A program made the translations under genes and the position numbers. The notes under the pieces are model-generated. The model was not told the origin of the DNA and ran no database searches. It was given only the letters and a program-made list of their open reading frames with translations. This document shows positions 51,401 through 62,720 of a DNA stretch of 64,000 nucleotides, piece by piece; within the stretch, counting starts at the first letter, position 1; the number at the start of each line of letters is the position of its first letter. Origin of the DNA: Prorocentrum cordatum (lineage: Eukaryota > Sar > Dinophyceae > Prorocentrales > Prorocentraceae); the NCBI GenBank assembly GCA_963575745.1, contig CAUYUJ010012113.1, forward strand, positions 454,559 through 518,558, written 5' to 3'.

Positions 51401-53361
51401 CTTGCAACACTTTAAAGGTTTCGTATTGTTGAGATCCCAACAATGGTGGTCTCGCACGGTTTAGGATTGTCCCGAACAATCACCCTGATTCGCAATTTTA
51501 GAAAATCCCAGGGCGCGGGTTCTGGCACGGTATACGACTGTCAGGACGCAGCAATCATGTTGACTCGCACAATTGATAATATAGGATATCAGAAAAGCAC
51601 GGTTGAGTTGTCTTCCAATGGGGCACTTCCCAAAACGAACATACTGTGTTCAAAGAGCGTATGGCCACGAAACTTAGAGGCGTGGTTTGTTGGGTTTGTT
51701 CATGTCCTCTTCCTCCTCCTCTTCCTCCTCCTCCTCCTCCTCCTCCTCCCCCCCAGAACCCGTCGTACTGCCAGAAAATGACGACCGAACGTGTGCTGCC
51801 AATTCCACCACCAGGGTTGCCCCGGCCGGCTTCTAAAACGCCATGTGTGAACTCAAGATGAAAATCTGGCCCCGGGGTTGTGGTCGAAGCCCCTGGGGGG
51901 CCACAAAATGAGGAAATCAGAAACTCGGAGGTTCGGGGTTCACGCCCCGCTCCATCATTCACCATTTTCCCAGTTCCGTCTTCGTTCCCTCCGTTCCTCC
52001 ATCTGTTCCCCGGCCCCCATCCCGGCTGCAAAATAGCCCGAGGCATGCGCGCCGCACGCCCCCAGCAATGGCATCCGCGATAAAACCTCGTCACAAATGC
52101 CCGAGATCCAAATCCTTCCCTCTTCTCCATCGCCCCCGCGTTCCAACTTCAACGTGGATGTTGGGTGTTGCGAGTGCCGTTCCAATTTGTCAGTCCATCA
52201 TAACCTATCGCCATAAGCATCAGATTGTGCAACAGTTGCATTGGTGAGGGCATACTCTCAAATCAAATGCATCGTTGAACACCTTGTGGAACTGTATGAG
52301 CATAACTGCTCGCATTCCTGACTACTTGCTAATAAGAATATTTGCATTATGGGTTTGCTCGGGTCCTCCTCCCTCCGCCTCGTCAGATTCGGATTGCTTA
52401 AACCTTCGTGCCATTGGGGTATCGAATCCATCCGTGGCGACGTTGGCGACGGGCTGCCCTATCGCGTAGATCCCGCGACTGGACGCTTCCGCTTGCTATG
52501 TGCCTGACGAAAGAAAGCACCGCGCGCGGGGGCCACGCGCCTTTCGGGCACCCGCCTCGTCAGCCAAGAAGAAGCTGCGGGCGGAGGGCCCTCGCCCCTC
52601 AATCCTCGGAATGAAGGGCATTTTTTTTTTCCAAAAAAAGGGACGGGGGGGGGGTGCTCCAAAGACAAAGGCGGACCAATAACCTCCCCAACCCAGATGG
52701 GGCGACCGCTCAAAAATAAAAAGCGCGCCGACCAAAGAGGCAAAACCCGCCCCCCGCCCTCTGGCCGAGCGTTCTCAGATTCGGATTTTACCTCGGAGCT
52801 CCGCGCGAGAGGACGCGGACGGAGGACGCCCGTGGACCGCAAGACAAAGGCGCAACATGTCCGAGAGAGGGGCGGGCGCGGGGGAAGACGCGGCCCCCCC
52901 AAGAGCTCTTCTTCACGAGCGTTGCGAGGTCGGTGGCGTGCCTTGTCCAGGCGCGGTACTTGCGCCGCAGTGGAAATTGAATCACGCGTGGAAGATGCGC
53001 CCCAAGGCGAACACGTAAACAGAGGCCAACCCAACGCCGATGTTCACCAACAAAAACACGAATATAAAACAAACAAAGAAGAACAAGAGAAAGACATGAC
53101 GAACAGGAATACATAATCCAGCGATAGGCCCCCCTAGCGCGAAGTCCGCCATCCCTGGTCCTCGTGCCAATCGCGCCCCACTTCTGCGACCCTCTGCAAG
53201 GCGCCCTTGCGCTCCTTCGGGATGCGCGCGACGCGGCCGCGAGCCACGCGCGTCTCAATATCGGCCACCTGTGGCGCGCCAGCGCACGAGTCTGGGCCGC
53301 CGAGCCACTCAGGCAGATCAAGGTCGATAGCCCGAGCATCGCCTGTATCCGCTCACTCACG
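51401..53361. other. No gene recognised; (CTC)n and homopolymers
   Basis: (CTC)n at 51706-51750; T11, A7 and G10 runs at 52621-52660. A hydrophobic minus-strand frame at 53015-53110 (FLLFFFVCFIFVFLLVNI) has no matching splice phase and may be a T-rich artefact. Confidence 0.45.
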
Positions 53362-54552
53362 CTACTGCCGAGCCCGCGGCTGCTCAGATGCGCGGAGGGA
53401 CTTGCCTAAGGTGTCACAACGTCGCGAGACTTGTCGCCGCGGGCCATTGCCCCGCCCGTCGCGCATCGCGGCGCACAGGCGACCGTCTTTTCTTGTGTGT
53501 AGCGCATTTGTAGATGATCGTCCTTCTGATCGATGACGCACCCCCCGTGGAGGTTGGATTCCACCGCGCGCGGCGCGCCCGCGGGCGGCGACGTTGAGGG
53601 GGCCTGTGGCCTTGTACTCGATTGCAGCCCCAACCCTTCCAATATCGAGCAAGTGTCTCGTGGCGTCTTCGTTGGGCAGGGCTGAACACCTCGGGCACAT
53701 CGCGTCGCGCGACTCGTTGCCCGATAGCACCGCGAACTTGCGCCAAGGACGCCGCGCGTCTAGGCGCTGCCCCACAAACTGGGCCTGGCTGCACAGACGC
53801 AACGGCCCCTGGCTGCTGTCCTGCAGGGGGCAGGGCATCATCGCCCCGCCTGGATGGGCCCCTGGCAATCAGAGCAGCACGCCCAGCGGTAACTGTGCCC
53901 TAGCCCAATATTGGCACGGCTTCTTTCCGAGCCCTGGCATCGCGATCTCTGCTTCCACGGAGGGGAAACGCGGAGGGCGATGGCCGCGGTGTTGCCCCCA
54001 ACGGAGTGAAAGATGTCCTGCGACGAAACGAATGCAGCAGCGGGGTGCCCCGCTGCGCGGCCCCCCGCCCCGTCGCTCGGCTCGCCTATGACGGGGGGCC
54101 CAGTCTTCTGGCTCAAGAGAGAACTCGTTGACCCGCAGCCCAGCGTCCACGATGGTCGGCCGCTGGAACTCATCAGGTTGAAGGGCGAGCTGCACATCTG
54201 ACTCCATCTACTCTGACGTCGGCGCCCCGCGTCTCTTCCGCCTCGTCCACTTGCTGACGGATCGGTGTAATCGCACCACATTCTGCCTCCTGCGCAATCT
54301 CGCCAGCGACTGGCCCTGGATCAGCCGCGTTATCCGCGGACGCATCGAGAAGGGCATCTCCGGCACGTCGAGGTCCTCCTTGTGATCCGCGCTGGCGGGG
54401 GGCAGCATCTCGAGCACCCTGTCCAACGACGCAACGTCTGGGAAACCGGGGAGACCCTTCTCATCGAGGGGGGCGTCTTGGGGCAGCCGCTCCAAAACGG
54501 CGCGCGACCGCGGCGTGCCAAGTTCTGGCCCCTGAGAAAGATAGTTGCTCAA
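53362..54552 (-). pseudogene. Decayed coding sequence with zinc-knuckle-like motif
   Basis: Frames 54552-54208, 54281-53838, 54207-53869 and 53868-53362 run on, suggesting one frameshifted minus-strand gene. It contains LDRVLEMLPPAS, RITRLIQGQSLARLRRRQNV and MCPRCSALPNEDATRHLLDI. The C-x2-C...H spacing is like the C-terminal knuckle of non-LTR RT/RNase H proteins. I treat it as retroelement debris, but no RT motif was seen. Confidence 0.35.
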
Positions 54553-54601
54553 AGCAACGCCTAATCCAGAAGCCGCATTAAAGTGATCATTTGTTTTTTG
54601 G

Positions 54602-54690
54602 CCCCCCCTCTGTCACAGAGGGGGTCTAAGATGCCCCCCCTCTGTCACAGAGGGGGTCTAGGATGCCCCCCCTTCTGTCACGGAGGACCT
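54602..54690. repeat. Second hairpin family, cluster 3 (best copies)
   Basis: CCCCCTCTGTCACAGAGGGGG occurs twice as perfect inverted repeats, each followed by GTCTA(A/G)GATG; a third, CCCCTTCTGTCACGGAGG, follows. Spacing is about 33 bp. It lies just beyond the left end of the young mobile copy. Confidence 0.8.
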
Positions 54691-54958
54691 CGTTCTGGGT
54701 GCTCTTCTGCCACGGGAGCTCCCGATACGATTGGAGACGATAAAATGCGATGGCGGGATGGGGGATTGGAGGGGGAGGGAGAAGAAAACGATGAAGGAGA
54801 GGAGGCAACGACAGCACCGATGAAAGCGCCGTTTCTTTCTCCTTCTCCGCTCGGGCAGCGGTCGCCGAGCACGACGGCGCGCGCGAGTCGCCGCCGCTCA
54901 CGATGCATTGGCAAGGCCTTCGCTGCTGCGGAGGGTCGACGTTCGGCCGATGAGGCCT

Positions 54959-54978
54959 CCCTCCGCTGCTGCGGAGGG
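54959..54978. repeat. Hairpin, 8-bp stem, loop TGCT
   Basis: CCCTCCGC-TGCT-GCGGAGGG. It lies 20 bp beyond the EEP gene stop, so is not coding. Confidence 0.88.
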
Positions 54979-54997
54979 GCGGCTCCTGTGCGATGGT

Positions 54998-57620
54998 TCA
55001 GCTAAGTTCTTCCCAGGGATTGGTCTCGGGGGGGTGTTCGACCCACCTCCAATTCGTGGCCTCCCAGTGCCCCTGGCCGCTACTCCACCCACTGTGGCTG
55101 CTCCACCAGTCACTGGGGCGTTGGTCGCTGCCGAATGCAACTTGCATGTCGCGCCAGGCGGAATCGACCCTGCGGTCCTGCAGCGAGGAAGCCTCGCCGC
55201 TCGGCTGTTGCCACTCGCGCTCCTCGCCCTTCCTGGTGCGCCACCGCTCATCCCTGCGCCACTCCCCGTCTGTTGGTTGCTGCCATGGCGTCTGTGGCCT
55301 CCGCTGCTGCGGGGGCCCTGGCGGCTCGTGGCCGAGGGCAGCGATCGCGTCCGAGATGTAGCTGGCGGCGCCGCGCTGCCCTCGCTGCTCCAGCGGCGTA
55401 GGCCCTGGAGATGGGCACTGCGGGGTCGGCTGCCGCCTTGGGGGTGATAAGTAACTATTTCTATAATTATCCCCATCCCTGTCAACTCCCGCCCCTTCCC
55501 GACACTCATTTCCTTATGTCATCCCTCGTCCTGCTCAGCATATTCCTCATTCCCTCTCCTCCCTCCTGCCCTCCCCGTGCTCCACCCCCCCTCTCCCTCC
55601 CTCCCCCTTTCACCCCCCCGCCGCGACCTTCCATCGCCAGCCGCGGGCCAGTCGCGGCCGTCGTCCGCGTTTTCGTCTGCCCATCTTGGTGGGCGCCACG
55701 CCTGTTGGGCGCGCTCGTCTTGCTCGTCCCTCTCGCGGTGCTGTTCTGGTGCCTGGCGCTCGGGTCCGTGCTGCCGCCCTGGAGCGCAGCTGCTTGCTGT
55801 TTCTAGGCGCGCCTGTCCTTCATCTCTTTGGCTCTCTCCTGCTTCCTCCCCTGCGAACGCGAGCTGGCCATGCGCATTTGGAACAGGAGAGGGTAGTGGA
55901 CGCCGCCGTGCCAGCGCCCCTCCACCTCCACGGTCTCCGGCGGGAACGTCTTCTGCAACGCGCGGAAGAGGGTCACCTCGCGATTATTAGAGAAGCGGTG
56001 GTCCCCTCTAGCCTCAGCCTCGGCGCGCCTCAGTTTCTCACGCTCCTTCTCTTGGATCTTGCGTTGGCATTCCTCTGACTGAGTCAGTGAATCCTGGAGG
56101 TGCTCGCGGGCGTCTTTTTTCGGGTAATAGCGATCGTAAGGCATCCCAAGGCCTCCGTTCTGGCAGTGGTGCCAGTACGTCGGCTCCGATGATGGGCTGG
56201 TGGAGGCCCCCGCTGCTGCGGGGGCCTCTGCCTTGCTTCTGTTACGGTACCCGATCTCACCGATCACCGACTTGCGTGCGAAGAGCAACCCCGTCTCGTC
56301 TCTGTCGTGCACGGCGCTCAGCGGCCAGCACAGGGTGTACTCGCCAGGCCTGTTGAGAACGAAGATGCCGCAGCTGTCCAAGCACGGAGGGCCGTCCAAT
56401 CCGCGCCAGAAGTACGCTGCTGCCGTCTCCAATCGCATGCCTAGACCCCGAAGACTCGGCAGCGTCTGTGTGAGCGCCATGTTGAAATCCCCACAAAGGA
56501 TGTCAACGTTGTTGTCCTGCAAGGTGGTCGCCAGCCTCCGCCACCACTTCTTGTGAGCCTCGTTAAAGCCTTTGGAACATTTCGCCGTGTCGCGGTGGAG
56601 GTGCACCGCGCACACCCGCACTTTCGAGCCGAAGTGGGCGTAGGTTTGATCGAAGTAGACCTCAACCACCATGATCCTCGAGAACGCTTCCATCTTGTGC
56701 CCTTTTGCAGTTTTGTAGTGGCCGTCGACACTCCTTTCCCAGTGGAGCAGCCGCATTGCGTAACACAGATTTGCGCGCGCAGCGATGCACAAGGACTTGT
56801 CCTCACGCCCGCGCAGGGTCAAGTATTCGTACTCTGGTCGATTCTGGAGCTGTTGGCAATCGCCAACACTCGCAGCACGACTTCCTCTTGCTGTCGCCAT
56901 CGCTGCTGCGGGGGCGACAAAAGGCCCACCGCTGCTGCTGCTTTGGCCCTCCGCTGCTGACGCCCCCGCTGCTGCGGGGGCGTCCGCCTGCAGCGGCGGT
57001 GGTTTCCCTGGCCGCTGTAGGATTGCCTCCATCTGCTCCTCACATTCCGCAAAGCACGCCACGAGAGCAGGGCAATGCCGCAGCTGCAACTCAAGTCTCC
57101 GCCGCTGGTCCGCGTGGTTGGTCTCGCTCGGCATGGGGCCCCAGTTCCCGAACAGGACGGAAAGGTTGCCCACGTTGTCGTTCCGCTGCCTGTTCACGTC
57201 AGCCGCTCTTCTTTCGCAGAAGAACTCGAGCGGGACGGTGTCGCGAAGAACGCAGTTGCGCCGCTCGACGTCGTCGGGCGGCGCGCAGCCCCCAAAGGCC
57301 GGCTGATCGCGCCGCTCTTCCTGAGGCTCTTCGTCATCGCTCGGATCCACCACCGAGTCGCCTGGGCGGGTGCGTATCGTAGAAACTTCTGATCGCGCCG
57401 CCGCTGCTGAGCTTGAAACGCCAGGCGGCGCAGCCCCCGCTGCTGCGGGGGCGCCCTCTGGCACAGGGGCCCAAGGGCCCTTCCAGGGTTCTGCCTGACC
57501 ACCCACAGGTCGCCAAACCTTCCCAGATTTCGCTGTAAACGCTGCCGACAGTCGGCCCCGAGGCCCCGCTGCTGCGGGGCCCAGTGGGCTGCTGCTGCTG
57601 CTGCTGGCCGCGGCCATCAC
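54998..57620 (-). CDS. EEP-like gene of the mobile family, two exons
   Basis: Exon 1 57620-55813, intron 55479-55812 (334 bp, GC-AG, with GACAGG at both junctions), exon 2 55478-54998; joined in phase, giving 762 residues. The core at about residues 250-480 is EYLTLRGREDKSLCIAAR, VRVCAVHLHRDTAK, NVDILCGDFNMAL (GDFN of the endonuclease/exonuclease/phosphatase fold) and TAAAYFWRGLDGPP. The N-terminal Q-E and C-terminal S-D-H catalytic motifs are not obvious, so activity is uncertain. A charged region EEQRKIQEKEREKL-like and a Trp/Gln/Arg-rich tail (PSDWWSSHSGWSSGQGHW) follow. There is no RT downstream, so this is not a LINE. At least five hairpins interrupt it. The alternative is that exon 1 ends at its own stop at 55803. 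Confidence 0.72.
56203..56228. repeat. Hairpin, 11-bp stem, loop TGCT
   Basis: GAGGCCCCCGC pairs with GCGGGGGCCTC. Encodes EAPAAAGAS in the EEP protein. Confidence 0.92.
56959..56984. repeat. Hairpin, 11-bp stem, loop TGCT
   Basis: GACGCCCCCGC pairs with GCGGGGGCGTC. Encodes DAPAAAGAS. Confidence 0.92.
57433..57452. repeat. Hairpin, 8-bp stem, loop TGCT
   Basis: GCCCCCGC-TGCT-GCGGGGGC. Encodes APAAAGA. Confidence 0.9.
57562..57581. repeat. Hairpin, 8-bp stem, loop TGCT
   Basis: GGCCCCGC-TGCT-GCGGGGCC. Encodes GPAAAGP. Confidence 0.9.
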
Positions 57621-57734
57621 TCCCTGCCCCCGCGTTGCAGGGGGGGCGGCCGTCAGAGCCGGACTCCTGGGGCCGAAACGGCGGTGGAAGGAGGGGGGCG
57701 GGGCGAAGAGGAGGAAGACGGGGCGGATAGGGAA

Positions 57735-57798
57735 GGAAAGGGCGGGCAGAGAGAGAGGGAGAGAGAGAGAGGAGAGAGACAGGGAGATAGTGAGAGAG

Positions 57799-57858
<60 letters not shown>

Positions 57859-57866
57859 GGACGACG

Positions 57867-57905
<39 letters not shown>

Positions 57906-57912
57906 GAGGAAT
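57735..57912. repeat. (GA)n microsatellite
   Basis: Two long GA runs (about 57801-57855 and 57870-57900) between the EEP and OTU-DDE genes. Confidence 0.95.
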
Positions 57913-58182
57913 GAGATAATGACCAGGAGAGATCAGGGAGAAGGAGGGGGGAGAGCAGGAGGAGGGGCGGAGTGATCGACACCCGCGTGGTTTTCTCCCC
58001 CTGCCTGCTCTCCCCCTCCTCTCACCTCCTCCCCCGTCCCCCCTCCTCCCTGTTTCTTCTGCATAGGGCCTGCGCTACGTCCGCGCGCGCGCGGCACCTC
58101 AGTCGCAGCCAGGTGGAAGAGCAGTGGCTGCTGCCCGAACTCACACCCCGCGCCTCGCCGCTGCTGCGGCGGGCCGCGCCTC

Positions 58183-61100
58183 TCAGAGGCCCCCAGCTGC
58201 AGGGAGCGCAAGCGCCAGGGAGCCAGACAGACGGCGTCGCGTTTCACTGTGCATAAACATGCTGAAAGCTCTCGGGTTGCCTCCCAAGTACTCGTCTATG
58301 ACGTTCTGCAGCCATGTGGCAAACGTCTCCGGCCACTTTCCACCGAAGTCCTCCATGCCAGCGGCGCCCCATTCCCGCCGAAACCACTCAAAATCTGACC
58401 GCTGAGCTGCAGAAAGCCCAGAACCCAAAATCGCAAGGCGATTCAGCGCGTCGCACCTCGACGTTCGACCCGCCGCGCCTCCGCAGCTGCGAAGGCCCGC
58501 GCCCAGCTCGGATAACCCGACATGCTTCATCCTGTGTTTGATATCTATGGCTGCCTCTGCGTCTAAGAGTTTGGCTTGCTGTGTCCTCAGCAGCTTGCGC
58601 GCTTTCTTTACGTCGCCCCCCAGGCGGGTTAGCTCTTCTCTGCGCCGCGCCTCGACATCCCGCTGTCGTTTCTCGTTTCTGAGCGTCGCCTCGCGGGCGT
58701 CCTCGCATGCTGCGAGGGCCCGCTGAACCCCGGGATCTTCCTTCGACACTTCACGCACTCGCCTCCGTTCTTTCCGTAATTGCGTCTCCATGAACGTGGC
58801 CCCCGCGATGTCGCCCCAGCTGCGCAACTCCTCAGCGATCGACGAATGCGTTCTCATCAAGTCAGACGTCTGCTCCGCGGTTTCCATGCGAGACGTCGAC
58901 AGGCCAGGCGGTGCCTCCAGCGCGCTCTCCCCCGCCGCTGCTGCGGTGAGACTTTGATTGGCCCATTCGTAGTCAAACTCGCCAGCGGCGCTCCACCCGT
59001 CGTCGTCCTCGCTCCCATCATCTTCATCTCCTTCGAGGGCGTCGACGGAATTGCCACCCTCAGTGCCCCCGCTGCTGCGGAGACCCTCGGCTGCGTCTTC
59101 CGCCCCCTCCATGCCATGCCAAATCTTGTCGCCCTCGTCCAGAGCCGCGTCGTCTCCAAGGTTTGCGAACGCGTCGTCGCAGTGGCCGCGTCGAGGGCGC
59201 GGGAGGACCAATCGCATGATGTCTTTGTAAGTCCATCTCAAGCGCCCCGCCTGTACCTCTTCTTCGACCTCCGCTACTGCGGCGGCGACCTTCTCACGCA
59301 TCCTCAACTTTCTCCAGAAATGGCCTGCCTCCTTGCATATGCGCGCGTCCAAGTCCGCATCCCACAGATTTGCCTTGAAACCAGTTTCCCAGCACCCGTC
59401 TGCCGCAGCCAAGTGAAGACTCATTTGGGACATCACTTCCACCATCAAGTCAATGCATTCTAACTTGTCCAGCTGTGGGACGCACTGGCCCAGCCTCATG
59501 GCTCTCAGCAGCGCGGCTCCTTCTCTCTTCATGTACTCGCGCTTGGCGTGTTGATTCAGATGTGTGTCCACAGTTTGGAGGATTGGGGTTACGCCGCCCC
59601 CGTGCGGGATGAACACGTACCCTCGAGACCAACATAGCTTACTCACAAGCGGGGACAAGTGAGGGCCATGATCATCCGCCATCATAATTCTCCACTCCCG
59701 CTGCTGCGGAGGCTCTGGCAGATGAGGGAGGTGGCGGTCCAGGTACGCGAGCACGCACGGTGTCCGGTAAGACCCCTTGGTGCTGGTGGTCGCCGACACC
59801 CATCTGCCGAACCCTCGCGCCGAAGGTGTTCGAGCAGGCGCGGCCTCAACTTCTCTCCTCCCCCCTCCGCCTTGAACATGCACTCCATCGGTGGGGGGCC
59901 TTCTCTCCGCAGTCGACCCTTGTCGCTCATTGTCATGAAATTGGCCGTCCACCGCTCCCGCACCGCGCCGTGGCACTCCACCAGTGGCACTTCGACCCCC
60001 GCTACTGCGAGGGTCCTCACGCCAGCTGATCCTGTTTCATTGTGGTGGAAAGGCGACTGGTCGAAGTTCCCCATCTCGGGATCCTGCTCGTTGAGTAGCA
60101 CGCACGCGGCGCGTGCCCTAAACACGTTCGACCTCAACTCCACGGCGGCGGGTCGCCGCCCGATCCGCAGCTGCTGCGTGACGTACTCGCCCATGAGCTC
60201 CAACGCTTTGGTCTGGAGCATGCTTTGCGTGAACCTTGCTATCTTCGCTGGCTCTCTTTGGGTACTTCGCATTCCACTTTTGATAATTTTCCAATCTACA
60301 CTGTGCCGAATGGAACTCCACCATTCAAACAGAGCTTGCCGCAGCCAAGGGCATTTTCGAGCTGGCCCCTGTCCCTGTCTTGGTATCCTTTCCCGTCCTT
60401 TCCACTTCAGGAGGCGCCCCTGCCCGTGCTGCGTCTCGTGTCCCCGCGGATGCCGAACAGCCTCCGCCACTGCGGAGGCGTATTTCGACGACAGAAAAGC
60501 CTTGTGCCAGCGCCGCGCAACGTGCGTGCGCTTCCTGAGAGAGAGACGGGACATGGAACCCCAGTCCCACGCATCCATGAATGAACGCGCCCCTCCATAC
60601 GGAAAGCGGTCTCCAGGCGTCCAGCCTAAAGAGCGCATGTGCTCGTCGAAAGCACCCGCTATCTCCATCCTCGAGCACAGGAGCGACGGGACCACCACGC
60701 GCTTCTTGTTCTGGGCGGGGGCTTTGCGCTCGCAGCCGCGGTTCCTGTACCTCAAGAGCTGCTCCTCCCGCTCTGCGGGCATCAACTCCCGAGCTACGTC
60801 CAGGGCGCACGCAGCGTCTTTCAGTCCTGTCCACCATTGGATGGCTTGCACGAGCTCCTGACAGACTGCCTCGGCGTCGACTTCCACCACTGCCAAGTCC
60901 TCAGATGGCGCCGCCGCTGCTGCGGCGGCAACGCCGTGTGCTCTCGGGGGGGCGGCGTGGCCAGGCTGCGGGACAAGTTCTTCGTCGTCTAAGGCGCTCT
61001 GCAGGCGACGAAGCTCCTGGACGTCATCCTGCGTGACTTCTTGTGTCAGGACCATCACGTCGAGGAACCACGCCAGACGCACCCTTTGCACAATGTAGTC

Positions 61101-62720
61101 CGCGATGTCCTGGCAGGCGGGCATGGAGGAGGGGCAAGGAGACTCGGTGGGGGGGGCGCGAGGGGAGAGGGGGGCGCGATGGGAGAGGCATGAAGGCAAC
61201 ATGGGGAGAGAAGGAGGGGGAGAGCATGTGGGGGCAACAGAGATGGAAGCGAAGGATCAGGGTGGTCGGAGAGAGCAACTGTCCTGGCGGAGCTCCCTGC
61301 GAGACTCTCGCGTGGAAACCTCCTGGGTCATCCGCAACATGCAATCCAAACCGCAGTCCCCGTCTGCGACTGTGGACACGACAAACACACCGAGAGCCGA
61401 GTAGAAACCGTCCACCATCGAAGCATCTCCCGTGATGTCCACAAAGTCGGTGGAGACGCCTGCGATAAAATGATTGCATAGAATCAAAAGATACTCCTCC
61501 GACACGGGGGCCCAGTCCGGTGGCCCCGATTCTCGGAGGACGGCGCAACACGCGATCGCGTCCGCCGCAGGCTCGCGGGTTAACTCCTCCAGTTTCCACG
61601 GCGGCAAGACAGCTTTGCAAAGGTCGACTCTGTTCCGTCCTTCCCACGCGTAGAAGCGCACCTTCCGCAGAAGTGCAAAGATTACGAAAGCAGAATACCC
61701 TATCCACTCTCGGCCTCCCCCCGGCCTTCCGCGAATACTGCGCGACAACTTCATCAATTTCTCGAAGCACCTCTGGCCTTGTTCGGAAAGTGCCCCTGCA
61801 AGCGCGGGCGGGGCAACCACACCTGCGTTCGCGGCTGTCTTTTGAAAGGCGGTCACTGCAGCAATCTCCGCCCCTGGAAGCACGGGTTCCGCTATGTCGC
61901 GAACAGCAAGCGGGGCGGGTTGGGGGAAAGCGACAGGGGCAACCCCCTTTGCTGAGAGAGCTGCCGTTGCCGCGGAGTCCTTCAGGGCAGCCTCCACTGC
62001 GGAAGCGGCCTCGGCGATAGCGTCGGCGCCATGCGCGCCAGCAGGACCTACGCACGCCTCCGCTGTCTCGGGGCCTTCAGAAGGGCACACGCACGGCGCC
62101 GCCGCCACTTCAGGAGGGGCCGCGCACGCTTCCGCTGACGCACCCGCTGCTGCGGGGCCGTCAGAAGAGCCCACGTACGGCTCCGCTGCCACTTCAGCAG
62201 GGGCCACGCACGCCTCCGCTGACGGCCCCGCTGCTGCGGGGCCTTCAGCAGGGCCCACCCACGGCTCCGCTGCCGCTTCAGCAGGGACCTCGCACGCCTC
62301 GGCCGGCGCCTCCGCTGCTGCGGGGGCTCCAGCTCCTGCGGGCCACCCGCCCGCGCAATGCACTAAATGCCAGGGCGCTTGCAAGTCTGACCACTTATTG
62401 TAGTCCACAGAACCGTCCGCCAGACGATGGTCGCTGGGACACGGCCACTGCGAGCAGAAATGAAACTTCTTACATATGCGTCTGCCAGATTCACAATGGC
62501 AAGCCGCGCCGCTGCTGCGGCGCATAACGCACCCGAATCCGAATTTTGTCCCCTTTAGTTTCCGTGGGTTCATGAGCACTCTGTCGGGGTCTTTCTTTTT
62601 GTCTTCTTGGTACCAAAACTCCACAAATTCGTTGGCCTCGCGGTCGTGCCCGACCCGCAGAGGCGCGTTTGCAGGGCGAGCGTCTCCTGGGTCTGGAGGC
62701 GGAGCGGCTGCGGCGGCCAT
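58183..62720 (-). CDS. OTU-domain/pogo-like DDE transposase fusion
   Basis: Exon 1 62720-61284, intron 61110-61283 (GA-AG), exon 2 from 61109; one frameshift near 59812. ATG 62720 starts MAAAAAPPPDPGDA. Order: Cys/His-rich block (CHCESGRRICKKFHFCSQWP); Ala/Pro/Glu repeats (62340-62000) with hairpins; OTU-like block STVADGDCGLDCMLRMTQ (D-G-D-C, 61341-61368); helical DNA-binding-like block WLRQALFEWWSSIRHSVDW; DDE domain with NFDQSPFHHNE (D1, about 60065), MMADDHGPH (D2, about 59670) and LQTVDTHLNQHAK (D3, about 59567). D2 to D3 spacing is 34 residues, the D-D34-D of pogo/Tc1-type (DDE_1). An acidic region and a coiled coil (58780-58540) follow. It would cut and join transposon ends; the role of the OTU part (deubiquitinase-like) is unknown. 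The frameshift may be a sequencing error. Confidence 0.75.
60460..60479. repeat. Hairpin, 8-bp stem, loop CACT
   Basis: GCCTCCGC-CACT-GCGGAGGC. Encodes ASAVAEA; its loop type is that of the older copy. Confidence 0.88.
60910..60929. repeat. Hairpin, 8-bp stem, loop TGCT
   Basis: GCCGCCGC-TGCT-GCGGCGGC. Encodes Ala-only sequence. Confidence 0.88.
61110..61283 (-). other. Inferred GA-AG intron in OTU-DDE gene
   Basis: GCCAG|GACAGT at the 5' end and GCCAG|GACATC at the 3' end give an 8-9 bp direct repeat spanning both junctions. Removal joins RESRRELRQ to DIADYIVQRV in phase, restoring a continuous OTU-like helix. The interior is polypyrimidine (C/T over most of its length). Confidence 0.65.
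62224..62243. repeat. Hairpin, 8-bp stem, loop TGCT
   Basis: GGCCCCGC-TGCT-GCGGGGCC. Encodes EGPAAAGPS in the repeat part of the OTU-DDE protein. Confidence 0.9.
62506..62523. repeat. Hairpin, 7-bp stem, loop TGCT
   Basis: GCGCCGC-TGCT-GCGGCGC. Encodes RRSSGA, a different phase from most copies. Confidence 0.88.

Noticed and set aside
53015-53170. Hydrophobic frame that might be an S1-S3 segment of the channel
   Set aside because: No acceptor/donor pair gives a matching phase, and the T-rich stretch could equally be an intron polypyrimidine tract.
61894-62403. Plus-strand Ala/Pro-rich ORF
   Set aside because: Antisense of the repeat region of the OTU-DDE gene, whose minus strand has flanking conserved domains.
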